A stretch of DNA of 64,000 nucleotides from Bacillota bacterium. GTDB lineage: Bacteria > Bacillota > Clostridia > Acetivibrionales > DSM-1351. The stretch covers positions 1 to 64,000 of the forward strand of contig JAEWSZ010000134.1 in assembly GCA_023397905.1 (NCBI GenBank), given 5' to 3'. Below, one piece after another: positions 1-8,908 of this stretch (its first letter is position 1; each line of letters opens with the position of its first letter). The notes under the pieces are model-generated. The model was not told the DNA's origin. It searched no databases and worked only from the letters and a program-made list of their open reading frames with translations. A program made the translations under genes and the position numbers.

Positions 1-96
1 ATCAAATTTTCCATATATGATGTTAACGGCTACGACAAGAACGGGAAACTGGTTTACAGTTATAAAAAACGAATTGGCTTGGGAGTCGATAAATAA
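1..96 (+). CDS. C-terminal end of an unidentified protein (partial)
   Basis: An open frame enters from the left edge and runs 31 codons to a TAA. The visible tail is polar and basic, with the stretch DVNGYDKNGKLVYSYKK near its start, which resembles the end of a small beta-rich or lipoprotein-like domain. Too little is present to name a family. A factor-independent terminator about 150 bases downstream supports a real gene ending here. It is the only rightward gene at this end of the window. Confidence 0.5.
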   Translation: MKFSIYDVNGYDKNGKLVYSYKKRIGLGVDK

Positions 97-249
97 TCTT
101 CTTGTATTATGCCTTAATAATGTCATATCAAATTATACTATAAACTTATGGTATTGCTACATAAAGTATCTGTAGCTTTTATTAACTTCGAATAAAATCC
201 ATATTTGGTTTAGTATAGTTAATAAGCATTTTTATACGATTAGTAGTTT

Positions 250-278
250 AATCGCCCTTTGCAAGAGGGTGATTTTTT
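250..278 (+). terminator. Rho-independent terminator
   Basis: An 8-bp stem (ATCGCCCT paired with AGGGTGAT, one G-U) is followed by a run of six T. It closes the partial gene at the left edge. The rest of 97-400 is AT-rich and shows no coding sequence. Confidence 0.7.
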
Positions 279-400
279 GGAAATAGAATAATGTTATGTA
301 TACCGTGTTAACCTTAGAAATTTCAGAAAACACAAAATTGGGGACACTCCCTATTGAACAACACGGCGATGGCCGGACTGGAATTGATGCTTCTTATAAA

Positions 401-1066
401 TTACTTTATGTAAACCTTATTAATTCCCGATATCTTTTGCAGCTCTTCAATAATACCGGGACTGACTATACCTTCTGCATACCTGACTACAAATTTAATA
501 AGTATTTTTTCTTTATTTTCACTATTTTCTATCTCAATATTTTTAATAAGTACGTCATGCTTTTCCAATACATGACTGATGTTCCCCATCCATCCGGAAT
601 AAATATCAGAGTGTACAAATATTGAATAATATCGCTTCATATCAGATACATTCTTCTCAAATTTCTTTAACAATAACAAGGTCAAGAAGATAATTACTGT
701 GGCAATCACAGCCCCGCTGTAAAATCCGATGCCGGCAGCAATTCCAACACAAGATACGGCCCAAAGGCTTGCTGCCGTTGTCAGTCCTTTTACGTTGAAT
801 CCATCACGGATTATTGTTCCCGCACCAAGAAAACCGATTCCGCTGATTACCTGGGCGCCCAGTCTTGCAGGATCCATATTTACAAACGTATGATATTGAT
901 CAAAAATATATCTAGATGTAACCATGACAAGAGCAGCTCCGACACAAACAAGTATATGCGTTCTAAACCCTGCCGGACGGTGGGTATTCTCCCTTTCATA
1001 GCCGATTATCCCTCCAAGGACCCCTGCAAGAACCAATTTTATTAATATAACAGCGATATATGCCAT
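401..1066 (-). CDS. MgtC/SapB-family inner-membrane protein
   Basis: The 221-residue protein has four or five hydrophobic segments in its first 135 residues, then a soluble domain of about 85 residues. The N-terminal helix carries the family signature GYERE at residues 22-26, followed by HRPAGFRTH; conserved Gly-rich helices (GAGTIIRDG) follow. This is the MgtC/YhiD layout with a C-terminal ACT-like domain. Relatives act in membrane potential and Mg2+ or acid stress and modulate the F-ATPase; the role here is unknown. A GAGGGAG Shine-Dalgarno lies just before the ATG. It stands alone, reading leftward. Confidence 0.88.
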   Translation of the reverse strand: MAYIAVILIKLVLAGVLGGIIGYERENTHRPAGFRTHILVCVGAALVMVTSRYIFDQYHTFVNMDPARLGAQVISGIGFLGAGTIIRDGFNVKGLTTAASLWAVSCVGIAAGIGFYSGAVIATVIIFLTLLLLKKFEKNVSDMKRYYSIFVHSDIYSGWMGNISHVLEKHDVLIKNIEIENSENKEKILIKFVVRYAEGIVSPGIIEELQKISGINKVYIK

Positions 1067-1212
1067 ACTGTAACTCCCTCATATCAATATGCTAAAATGC
1101 CAATTAATTCGTTAATTGTCTCAATTCAGAATCGTAGGCAGTAACATCACCAACTATTTATTTAGTAGTATAATTTGTTATTTTCTGACACAATCTTGAG
1201 CTCATTCCCGAT

Positions 1213-2766
1213 CTACCCAATATATTTTTCCGAATCGGTATACTTCCTTGCAATCCTGTCTATCATACCGACAGCTTCCGCTTTTCTCTCTTCGGTTCCC
1301 GCCGATACCTCCCATCGTGCCAGTCCTTCTTCGCTTTGAGATATTCTCTGGGAAACCTGTGTCCACTCTTCATCGATTTCTGTAGACGCATCTATTACAA
1401 AAGGCAGTCCGTCCCGTATCATAACCGCGTCCAGCTCCGTCCCATCAGCCATGGTTTTCATTGATTTTCCGCCTTGCTTCACAAATTCCTCTTCGATCTC
1501 GTTCATTGCCAGCATCCTTTTGTTATTGTCCATGAACTTATATCCCCATTCACGTTCCCTGAAGGTCATATTTTGAAGCTTTATGATTTCTTCATACTTT
1601 TCCGGATTGTTATACCATGTTTTTGCAGTCAGGAGTCCGTAAAACAAAGTATTTTCAGTTGCGGCAAATGCCTTATTTCCATCCCTAATACTCACCGGAA
1701 AATTCAGGTAATAATGTGCAGACTCTTCTACTGCGCCAATGAATTGTTTACTAAAATTATTCATTAACGCCTGCTTGATTTGTGAATGCCCATTTCGGAT
1801 CATATGTACACCAAATCCATTCTTGGCCAGTTCAACAACCGCTAATGGATTGGCTTTTAAGTCAGCATAAAATTGTGGGGAATAAGACCCGCCAAAAACA
1901 TTTTCAAAAAGTTTCTTTATGCGTGGAGCAATGATCGACAAATTGAATCCCGGACTTAACTGTTTTCCGTCTAAATCCATGAAATCCATCCTATCTCCAT
2001 CTCCATCAAAGCAGATACCAAACTGGTAACCGCCTTTTTCCAACATCTCCAGTGTAGGTTGTATGGATTTCCTAATTACCGGATTCGGTTCACCAGAAGT
2101 AAAAAAACCGTTCGGCACCAAATTTTTCGCAGTAACATCCGCTCCGGCAAGGTCAAAAGCATATGCAAATTCAAATCCTGCTGTTCCCATTAAAAAATCC
2201 ATTAAAACTTTCAATCCTGAAAGTTCTCCTCGCCGAACCCCCGCTAATTCCATTGAATAGTTTACGTATTTCTCAAAATAGCTGATGGGTTTTACATATC
2301 CTCCAGAAATTATTTCAGTTCTGGTTCCGTTCATATAAAGCTCTTTAATTCTTTTAAGCCCCCCTTCGGGGCCGCAATTCATGGCAATTGGCTGCAATCC
2401 AGGGCCTACAATTTTTTGCCCGGTATCCTTTCCAGGATTGTGAGATGCACTGTACATTATTCCAGCAGCATCCATATGCTGCAAACAGGTAAAATAAAAC
2501 ATACAGGTTGAGCTCTCCAGCGGATACGTCAACACTTGAAATCCATAACTTTTAAAAATATCTATCCCCTGTTCCAAATACTGTGTTCCGGATAAACGTG
2601 TATCCCTGCACAAGATAACCTTATTAGTTTTTAAAACATGGCGGAAGTAATAAGCTATCGCATGAACAAGCCTTTCTGAAAGTTCCAGGTTAAGCGCCTC
2701 CGAAGGGGTACGAATGTCATAAGCCCTGAACATACTTAAATTTAATTCACCGTCATATTTATTCAT
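1213..2766 (-). CDS. Phosphohexomutase (phosphomannomutase/phosphoglucomutase family)
   Basis: The 517-residue protein belongs to the alpha-D-phosphohexomutase superfamily, cytosolic enzymes that move phosphate between C1 and C6 of hexoses through a phosphoserine. The catalytic serine is S108 in the loop YSASHNPG. The metal loop DGDGD is followed by RMDFMD, and a sugar-binding loop reads EESAHYY. The C-terminal phosphate-binding domain is present. The ATG used here is 12 bases inside a possible GTG start and has better spacing to the purine-rich AGTGGTGA. Mannose or glucose phosphate is the likely substrate; sequence alone does not settle which. It may supply sugar nucleotides. No operon partner is obvious. 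Confidence 0.88.
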   Translation of the reverse strand: MNKYDGELNLSMFRAYDIRTPSEALNLELSERLVHAIAYYFRHVLKTNKVILCRDTRLSGTQYLEQGIDIFKSYGFQVLTYPLESSTCMFYFTCLQHMDAAGIMYSASHNPGKDTGQKIVGPGLQPIAMNCGPEGGLKRIKELYMNGTRTEIISGGYVKPISYFEKYVNYSMELAGVRRGELSGLKVLMDFLMGTAGFEFAYAFDLAGADVTAKNLVPNGFFTSGEPNPVIRKSIQPTLEMLEKGGYQFGICFDGDGDRMDFMDLDGKQLSPGFNLSIIAPRIKKLFENVFGGSYSPQFYADLKANPLAVVELAKNGFGVHMIRNGHSQIKQALMNNFSKQFIGAVEESAHYYLNFPVSIRDGNKAFAATENTLFYGLLTAKTWYNNPEKYEEIIKLQNMTFREREWGYKFMDNNKRMLAMNEIEEEFVKQGGKSMKTMADGTELDAVMIRDGLPFVIDASTEIDEEWTQVSQRISQSEEGLARWEVSAGTEERKAEAVGMIDRIARKYTDSEKYIG

Positions 2767-2921
2767 AATTATCACCACTTTCCGCTTTATACCATGTTAA
2801 TCCTTCTATATTCTCACGGATTCCTTCTCATTCAAAATATTCCATCAATTTCCTTGCATAAATATTACACAAAAATGATACTTATCTTCCATTTATTTAC
2901 GACAACTCAATTAAATTTCAA

Positions 2922-3449
2922 TCATCGATGGATTACCTTTATCTGCATACCCTCCATAATATCAAGGGTCTTTGTGTTCATGCCGTCATCGTTACTTGCT
3001 ATGCAATCCGCATCAACTATTATTTCGGCTTCCGGTAATGCGGCTTTTGCTAAAATGGCGTTTGATAGAACACATATATTTGAGACTACACCTATCAACT
3101 CTACTTGGGCATATTTCCCTTCAGCAATATAAGTTGCTAACTCTATTGAACCAAAGGTCGATTTTTCAAAAGCTTTAGTTGAGTCATCAAAAAATTGTTT
3201 TATAGCTCCGTAAAGTTTCCAGCCTTCTGTATCTTTTATACAATGAGGTAACGGTAAATTCTTCCCTTCTTGTGTCTGCAAATAATTATCATAGTGAGTA
3301 TCAAAAGTAAATACCACTTCATGTCCATTAGTCTTATACTGCTCTATCTTATTTATGATCGCATGTTCAAGTCCAACTGCCTTTTTAAATCCAAGACTGC
3401 CGCTTACAAAATCGTTTTGGTAGTCAACTACAACCAATATTTTTTTCAT
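2922..3449 (-). CDS. Isochorismatase-family cysteine hydrolase (nicotinamidase-like)
   Basis: This 175-residue protein has the Asp-Lys-Cys triad of the family: Asp9 in VVDYQNDF, a lysine in EKSTFGS and a cysteine in VVSNICVLSNA. These enzymes hydrolyse amides or related bonds; nicotinamidase and ureidoacrylate or pyrazinamide amidohydrolases are the best-known members. DTHYDNY fits a nicotinamidase-like metal site of the DxH type. It follows purine nucleoside phosphorylase by 22 bases. That pairing suits nucleoside or NAD salvage, since PNP can release nicotinamide from its riboside and a nicotinamidase would deamidate it. The substrate is inferred, not shown. Confidence 0.85.
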   Translation of the reverse strand: MKKILVVVDYQNDFVSGSLGFKKAVGLEHAIINKIEQYKTNGHEVVFTFDTHYDNYLQTQEGKNLPLPHCIKDTEGWKLYGAIKQFFDDSTKAFEKSTFGSIELATYIAEGKYAQVELIGVVSNICVLSNAILAKAALPEAEIIVDADCIASNDDGMNTKTLDIMEGMQIKVIHR

Positions 3450-3471
3450 TTGACTTCCTCCGTATGTCTAC

Positions 3472-4290
3472 TTATTCCAGCTCTTGTACAGCCTTTGAAA
3501 TTATGGTTATAAATTTTTCTCTGGCTAGTTCGGATACTTCTAATACTTCTTCGTGATTTAGTGGTTGATTCAAAATACCAGATGCCATACTAGTTATGCA
3601 ACTAATTCCCACAACTTTTAAACCGCATTGATTTGCAGTTATAACTTCTGGTACCGTAGACATTCCCACAGCATCTGCTCCAAGTATTCTAAATGCCTTA
3701 ATTTCAGCAGGCGTCTCATAATTTGGTCCAGTACACATTATGTAAGTACCTTCTTTTAAACTAATATTTTCTTTCTCAGCTATTTTCTTTATTTTAATTC
3801 GCAATTCCTTATTATAAGAATCTGAAAGATCCGGGAATCGTGGACCCATTTCTTCAATATTTTTGCCTATTAGTGGATTATTAGCTGTAAAATTAATATG
3901 GTCTGATATTAACATTAAGTCGCCTGGAACAAAGTCAAAATTTATACCTCCGCTTGCATTTGTAACTATTATTTTATCAATGCCTAATTCCTTCATAACA
4001 TAAATAGGTAATGACAGAGTTTCCATATTATATCCTTCATAATAGTGAAATCTTCCTTGCATCATCATAACTTTTTTACCCATATAATCTCCAAATACAA
4101 ACTGCCCAGTATGCCCCACTACTGTGCAAACTGGAAAATGTGGGATATTTTCGTATTTAATAATTATCTTATTTTCTACATTTTCGGCTATATCTCCAAG
4201 ACCTGATCCTAAAATAATTGCAATTTTAGGTATGTATTTAACTCTAATTTTTATGTATTGAGTAATTTCTCTTAAAATTTCTATTTTCAT
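3472..4290 (-). CDS. punA: Purine nucleoside phosphorylase
   Basis: The 272-residue length matches the trimeric PNP class, which splits inosine and guanosine with phosphate into base plus ribose-1-phosphate in the cytosol. Visible family motifs are the phosphate loop GSGLGD near residue 28, VVGHTGQFVFGD, MQGRFHYYEGY, ITNASGG-type (VTNASGGIN), the base-binding GPNYETPAEI and the nucleoside-site MSTVPEVI. It is the fifth gene of the leftward transport operon, 66 bases after the glycerophosphodiesterase. Its codons are noticeably more AT-rich than those of neighbouring genes, which may reflect a separate history. Confidence 0.93.
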   Translation of the reverse strand: MKIEILREITQYIKIRVKYIPKIAIILGSGLGDIAENVENKIIIKYENIPHFPVCTVVGHTGQFVFGDYMGKKVMMMQGRFHYYEGYNMETLSLPIYVMKELGIDKIIVTNASGGINFDFVPGDLMLISDHINFTANNPLIGKNIEEMGPRFPDLSDSYNKELRIKIKKIAEKENISLKEGTYIMCTGPNYETPAEIKAFRILGADAVGMSTVPEVITANQCGLKVVGISCITSMASGILNQPLNHEEVLEVSELAREKFITIISKAVQELE

Positions 4291-4356
4291 TGTATGTACT
4301 TTCCTTTTATATCTATAAAAATTTTACAACCTTAGACCTTTTTTGATCTGTATTAG

Positions 4357-5235
4357 TTAGTTAGAAGTTTCACTTTTTCTTGCTAAAAGATATCGGTTCA
4401 GTTCCATAGGCCAATCTGTCTGAATAATATCTATACCTCTTTCAACTAGCCACCCCCATCCGCTTTCAGGACTTTTTAGTAAAGAAGTATTATCATCATG
4501 CCATGCACATAATGTTATTTTATTATTTAATGTAAGGGCATTTGCCCAAACAAGAATTCCTCTATCATGAATACTTTGAATAAATTCCCTTCCTATTACC
4601 TCATCGGTCTCATTGCTGATAAATATTTCAACAATAGGCACTTTAGCTTTTTGGGGTAACTTGTCTACATATGGAATATACCGGTCATCAATAATCATTG
4701 GGATAAATAAAGGCTCAAAATTATGCTTTTCAAGCCATTTCACCCCTTCTTCGAGATGTACTGGCGCTTTAATCAAAATCTGATCCTCCATTCCATGCTG
4801 CTTAACTTTAGCATATACTTCATCTAGGAAACCCCAACACCGGTCCAGATTAATCAAGCAGCGGTTCTTCATATGTTCCAAGAATTCATCAAGAGTGTTT
4901 ATATTAAATCCAGATGTTTCCCCAATCACATTCTTCAGCTTCAAACTTCGAATGATTTCCATATTAACTTCTGAAACAGGTTCTGAAAGGTTTGTAATCC
5001 GCCCTAATAGGTCATCATGAAAAATAACAAATTTCCCATCCGCAGTACGACTTACATCTGCTTCTATAATATTGGCTCCACTTTTTAGTGCAAGCTCGAA
5101 AGCCTCCAGAGTATTTTCAACAATCCCTCCTCCGAAATTCCCCCTGTGGGATACAATCATCGTTCGTGTTCCAGGTTTAAAACGTATTAATCCTTCTATA
5201 TTCCTAATGTTTTCTCCCTCATTCATAGTATTCAC
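4357..5235 (-). CDS. Glycerophosphodiester phosphodiesterase family protein
   Basis: The 292-residue TIM-barrel protein has the GDPD signature: H30-R31 in SHRGN, E40-N41 in VENTLEAF, E59-x-D-type residues in IEADVSRTADG, and H73 in FHDD. Such enzymes hydrolyse deacylated phospholipids to sn-glycerol-3-phosphate and an alcohol. There is no signal peptide, so it should act on imported substrate. The C-terminal IDIIQTDWP motif is typical of the family. It lies 32 bases after a permease of an importer, as ugpQ does in Ugp systems, so that importer may carry glycerophosphodiesters. That substrate is inferred from context only. Confidence 0.9.
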   Translation of the reverse strand: MNTMNEGENIRNIEGLIRFKPGTRTMIVSHRGNFGGGIVENTLEAFELALKSGANIIEADVSRTADGKFVIFHDDLLGRITNLSEPVSEVNMEIIRSLKLKNVIGETSGFNINTLDEFLEHMKNRCLINLDRCWGFLDEVYAKVKQHGMEDQILIKAPVHLEEGVKWLEKHNFEPLFIPMIIDDRYIPYVDKLPQKAKVPIVEIFISNETDEVIGREFIQSIHDRGILVWANALTLNNKITLCAWHDDNTSLLKSPESGWGWLVERGIDIIQTDWPMELNRYLLARKSETSN

Positions 5236-5267
5236 TATTTTCCCTTCAAAATTTTATAGTATTAGAA

Positions 5268-6131
5268 TCAGCCTTTAACAGCACCACCGGTGAGCCCTGA
5301 AACCATATATTTTTGTAGAAATATAAAGAGCAAAATTACTGGCAATACAAGAATAGTTCCATAGGTCATTACAAGATTCCATCTGAGACCATATTCATTC
5401 ATAAAATTGAACATTCCCGCAGTTGCAGGCCATAAATTAAAATCAGATATAAAAGTTAATGAATAGATCAGATTATTCCACCCAAAAACAAAACTGAAAG
5501 CAGCAGAAACAATAATTCCAGGATAAGATATCGGTACAATAATCCTATAAAATGTATATATTGGTGAACATCCATCTATCAATGCAGCTTCTTCAATTTC
5601 AACAGGAATAGAAATAAAATATGTTCTTAGCGTCAAAACAATAAATGGAATAGATGTAGAAGCACAAGCAAGTATGGGTGACAAAAGATTATTAGTTAAT
5701 TTCATATGGCTGAACATAATAAAGAGTGGTGTTAATGTCAATGTTGGCGGCAACATCTGGCTTACGAGAAAAATAAGTAAAAAACCTTTTTTCCCTTTTA
5801 AACCGTATCGTGCAAAGCTGTATGCCGAAGGTACTGAAAGCAATAACGAAATAAACATTGACAAAAAAGCGACATTAAAACTATTTAAAAACGATCTTAG
5901 TACATGGTAATTTCCTCCAAATATCGCAATGTAATTATGTAATGTCGGGGCAGAAGGAAAAAAACGGGCAGGGAATTTAAAAATTTCCTCTTCGGTCTTA
6001 AAAGATGCCATGATCATCCAAAACAGTGGAAATAAAAATATTACACATATGGCAACCGCAAATATACTAATCATTTCTTCCTTTTTCAAAAAACTCAGCC
6101 AAGATTTTTTCCTTTTTGATATTGTATCCAT
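5268..6131 (-). CDS. ABC sugar-type transporter permease, MalG/UgpE-like
   Basis: The 287-residue inner-membrane protein has six predicted hydrophobic segments. The EAA loop that contacts the ATPase reads EEAALIDGCSPIYTFYRIIVP. The C-terminal YMVSGLTGGAVKG tail is characteristic of MalG-type carbohydrate permeases (CUT1). Its first base overlaps the last base of the MalF-like permease gene, so the two are translationally coupled and should form a heterodimer. No ATPase gene is nearby. CUT1 systems of this kind in Firmicutes use a shared MsmX-type ATPase encoded elsewhere, so that is the expected partner. Confidence 0.92.
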   Translation of the reverse strand: MDTISKRKKSWLSFLKKEEMISIFAVAICVIFLFPLFWMIMASFKTEEEIFKFPARFFPSAPTLHNYIAIFGGNYHVLRSFLNSFNVAFLSMFISLLLSVPSAYSFARYGLKGKKGFLLIFLVSQMLPPTLTLTPLFIMFSHMKLTNNLLSPILACASTSIPFIVLTLRTYFISIPVEIEEAALIDGCSPIYTFYRIIVPISYPGIIVSAAFSFVFGWNNLIYSLTFISDFNLWPATAGMFNFMNEYGLRWNLVMTYGTILVLPVILLFIFLQKYMVSGLTGGAVKG

Positions 6132-7039
6132 TAGGACATCACCTCCTCATCCGCATTTAAGTACTTGAGGTAAATCAGTGATACTACCAGCAATATTACA
6201 AAAAGTACATTAGCGCTTGCTGCTCCTTTGCTGAAGTCTCCTGAAGTAAAGGCATACCGATATGATAAGGTCGAAAGTACCTCAGTAGCATTTACCGGCC
6301 CTCCTCCTGTACCAATAAATACAAGATCAAAAACTTTAAAAGTATAAATAAAACCCAGTGTTATGACCGACATAATAGCAGGTTTCATCATTGGTACGGT
6401 AATGTAGAAAAATTTTTTAAAACCTGAAGCGCCATCTATATTCGCACTTTCATAAAGACTTTCCGGTATTGTGCTTAAACCTGTCGCAAGAAGAAGCATG
6501 TTGAACGGAACCCCAACCCAAGTATTCGCTGCTATTAGTACCCACATGGCTGTGTGTTTCTCCACAAGCCAATTAATCGACGTATGTATGAGTCCCAGTT
6601 TCAATAAAAATTCATTCACTATTCCACCCTGACCGGCAAACATGTACTGTACTAACAACCCGACAACTGTTGTAGGAAGCAACCAAGAAATCAACATAAA
6701 GCCCCGCAAAAAACCTGCCAGTCTGAACTTTTGAGCAAATAAAACTGAAAAAGCAAAACCGATGGCAAATTGAAACAATATTGAAAACACCGTATATTTA
6801 AACGTGTGTCCAATTCCCATTACAAATAATTTATCTTTGCTTACATCAAACAAATCCAGATATTGCTGGAATCCCACAAAGCCTTTTGCTCCTGAATTAA
6901 TATTTGACATTTCTACATTTTGAAAGCTTAATATCAAATTATAAACTACAGGAAAACCACAAAAAACTATCATATATAAAACTGCCGGTATTAGAAGTAT
7001 AAAACCTATCAAATCCCTTTTAGTAGACATTTTATTCAT
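6131..7039 (-). CDS. ABC sugar-type transporter permease, MalF/UgpA-like
   Basis: The roughly 302-residue membrane protein has six hydrophobic segments and the MalF-type EAA loop (YESANIDGASGFKKFFYITVP), followed by PAIMSVITLGFIYTFKVFD. The ATG at 7039 is preferred over a GTG nine bases upstream, because GAGGTG lies eight bases before it and overlaps the GTG. It should pair with the MalG-like subunit encoded next and receive substrate from the solute-binding protein encoded upstream. A GTGGGP motif near the C-terminal part is common in CUT1 permeases. Confidence 0.91.
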   Translation of the reverse strand: MNKMSTKRDLIGFILLIPAVLYMIVFCGFPVVYNLILSFQNVEMSNINSGAKGFVGFQQYLDLFDVSKDKLFVMGIGHTFKYTVFSILFQFAIGFAFSVLFAQKFRLAGFLRGFMLISWLLPTTVVGLLVQYMFAGQGGIVNEFLLKLGLIHTSINWLVEKHTAMWVLIAANTWVGVPFNMLLLATGLSTIPESLYESANIDGASGFKKFFYITVPMMKPAIMSVITLGFIYTFKVFDLVFIGTGGGPVNATEVLSTLSYRYAFTSGDFSKGAASANVLFVILLVVSLIYLKYLNADEEVMS

Positions 7040-7061
7040 TATTGGCACCTCATAGATTAGG

Positions 7062-7096
7062 AGAATAAGAGCACATTCTATGATGTACTCTTATTC
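7062..7096 (-). other. Intercistronic stem-loop between binding protein and permease genes
   Basis: A long stem (GAATAAGAG-ACAT arms with few mismatches and a 7-base loop) sits between the binding-protein stop and the MalF-like start. There is no T-run on the transcribed strand. It therefore looks like an mRNA-stabilising or attenuating hairpin that would raise binding-protein levels over permeases, as in many sugar ABC operons. Confidence 0.55.
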
Positions 7097-7131
7097 TTGA
7101 CTTTTTTGATCTTCTTATTTTTATATTTTTA

Positions 7132-8397
7132 TCATTTCCAGAAATCACTATTTTTGGCCTGTGCATCTTTCAACGCCTGTTCAGGAGTTTTTGCACCAAG
7201 CAATGATTCCTGAACAGCAACCTGAATATTTACTGACAGATCCGGCCAAAAAGGATTGACACGTGCTACAGCATTTGGCATCTGTTCAACAAAAAGGCTT
7301 ATGGGATAATCCGCCCACCCAGAATTCGATTCCAGAACATCCTTTCTACTTGGTAGTGCTTTAGTTGCAAACGCATAGGCATCTTCTCCGTCTTTACCTC
7401 CGATATACTTTAGGAATTCAAATGCCTGATCTATATGTTTGCAGTCCTTGGTTATTCCTACGTCATATCCTCCAAGGCAAGAAACAGAGCTCTTATCCAT
7501 GGGAATAGGAACAAACCCATATTTCATATTGGGAACGTCAGTCTTCAAACTTTCAACGGTCCATGAGCCCAAAACTGCCATAGCAGCTTTACCGCCTTCA
7601 AAAGCTTTCTGGCATGTCCAATTGTCATAGTTAGCCACTTCCTTACTCATATATCCATCCTTGACAAGGTTAGTAAGAAAAGTCAATGCCTTTATTGATT
7701 CAGGACTATCAAGCTTGTCATAAGTTCCACCGGCAGAATAGAGCCATGGTATATATTGGAACGTTCCGACCTCGCTTTTTATCGCCCCGATTGCTAATCC
7801 ATACACACCGTTACCGGTCAGTTTAGCTGCTGCTGCACGCAACTCATCCCACGTTTTCGGCGGCTGCACTCCAGCTTTATCAAGCATTTCCTGATTGTAA
7901 GCAAGTGCGATATTATTACTGAACCATGGGATACCATATATATCACCTTTGTACTTAACGCTGTTGAGTGGTCCTGGATAAAACTGATCTACTTCTCCCC
8001 ATTTATTCATTCTGTCGGTAATATTTACAAGAAAGCCTCCGGATGCAAATGCTGAAAAATCTGGGTTATCAAAAACGGTAATATCCGGTAGCGAATTGGA
8101 AAGCATAGCAATTCTCATTTGTTTTTTAAGTTCAGAATTTACCATATATGTAGCATTAATTGTAATGTTGGGATTTTTCTCTTGAAAGTTTTTTATCAAT
8201 GCTGCAAGATCAGGGTTATCCTGCCCCTCACAATGGACAAATTTAAGCGTTACTTTTTCATTAGATGCTGAAACTGTTTCTTTTGTGGGATCAGTATTTG
8301 TAGTAGACTTTTGCTCTGATGCCTTAAAAGAGCATGCTGTAAGTGAACCTAAAGCAATAGACATTCCAACAAATATAGCCAGTACCTTTTTAATCAT
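7132..8397 (-). CDS. Extracellular solute-binding lipoprotein (CUT1/UgpB-like)
   Basis: The 421-residue type-1 solute-binding protein starts with a lipoprotein signal peptide: positive MIKK, hydrophobic core, lipobox LTAC with the acylated Cys22. Family features include the N-lobe start VTLKFVHCEGQDNPDLAALIKNFQ, FSNNIALAYNQEMLDKAGV, PPKTWDELRAAAAKLT and the late ALPSRKDV. It should bind a sugar or glycerophospho-compound outside the membrane and deliver it to the two downstream permeases. An AAGGAGG ribosome site precedes the ATG. It is the first gene of the operon and is driven by the near-consensus promoter at 8480-8508. Confidence 0.92.
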   Translation of the reverse strand: MIKKVLAIFVGMSIALGSLTACSFKASEQKSTTNTDPTKETVSASNEKVTLKFVHCEGQDNPDLAALIKNFQEKNPNITINATYMVNSELKKQMRIAMLSNSLPDITVFDNPDFSAFASGGFLVNITDRMNKWGEVDQFYPGPLNSVKYKGDIYGIPWFSNNIALAYNQEMLDKAGVQPPKTWDELRAAAAKLTGNGVYGLAIGAIKSEVGTFQYIPWLYSAGGTYDKLDSPESIKALTFLTNLVKDGYMSKEVANYDNWTCQKAFEGGKAAMAVLGSWTVESLKTDVPNMKYGFVPIPMDKSSVSCLGGYDVGITKDCKHIDQAFEFLKYIGGKDGEDAYAFATKALPSRKDVLESNSGWADYPISLFVEQMPNAVARVNPFWPDLSVNIQVAVQESLLGAKTPEQALKDAQAKNSDFWK

Positions 8398-8461
8398 AAT
8401 ATTTCCTCCTTATAATCATATGATAACCAACCAACGTTCTTTCATTCGAATATTGTTTATT

Positions 8462-8475
8462 ATGTAAGCTTACAT
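8462..8475. promoter_or_regulatory. 14-bp perfect palindrome, likely LacI-family operator
   Basis: ATGTAAGCTTACAT is a perfect palindrome lying 4-5 bases downstream of the -10 box, over the expected transcription start. The TGTAA...TTACA half-sites resemble LacI-family operators. The LacI-type fusion protein encoded at 8909-11122 is the obvious candidate binder. Function is inferred. Confidence 0.6.
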
Positions 8476-8479
8476 TTAT

Positions 8480-8508
8480 ATTATAGTAACATAATTGGAA
8501 CGTGTCAA
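8480..8508 (-). promoter_or_regulatory. SigA-type promoter of the transport operon
   Basis: On the minus strand, TTGACA and TATAAT are separated by exactly 17 bases, a full consensus match. The -35 flank TTGACACGTTCC recurs almost unchanged at the promoter near 12168-12197 (TTGACACGTACC) and at 8703-8715 (TTGACACGATCC), so it may also be a protein-binding element. Confidence 0.85.
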
Positions 8509-8596
8509 TAATTGTTTTTAAAAATTGCATAGATATTATGTTAATTCCATATTATATTTTTGTATAATTCATATTACATAAACACAAATAAAAGCA

Positions 8597-8653
8597 CATC
8601 ATGCAAGAGAACGTCAAATATCAGACTTACTATACGTTTCCCTGCATGATGTT
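8597..8653 (-). terminator. Stem-loop after the LacI-fusion gene, probable terminator
   Basis: The arms CATCATGCA and TGCATGATG flank a shorter inner pairing (AACGT with ACGTT). The hairpin lies between the regulator gene and the operon it may control. T-rich sequence follows on both strands, so it could stop transcription either way. The remainder of the 8398-8908 gap holds the promoter, the palindrome and a third copy of the TTGACACG-W-W-CC element, and no gene. Confidence 0.55.
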
Positions 8654-8908
8654 TTTTGATCCAATGCCAGAAATAAATTTTCCGTTTCGGCACCGCATTA
8701 ATGGATCGTGTCAATTTGTTTATATAAAATATAGAAATTTAGACTAATATATGATGAATTATGTTTGATAAAGAATATATTCTGTTATCCACATTAACTA
8801 TCGCTTGATAAGATATTTTCTTCATTTGTTTAGTTTTTAAACTAAAATGAATTACATAAGGTTGATAATTTTCCATACAACTTCAACGTACAACCTATAT
8901 TACAAAAC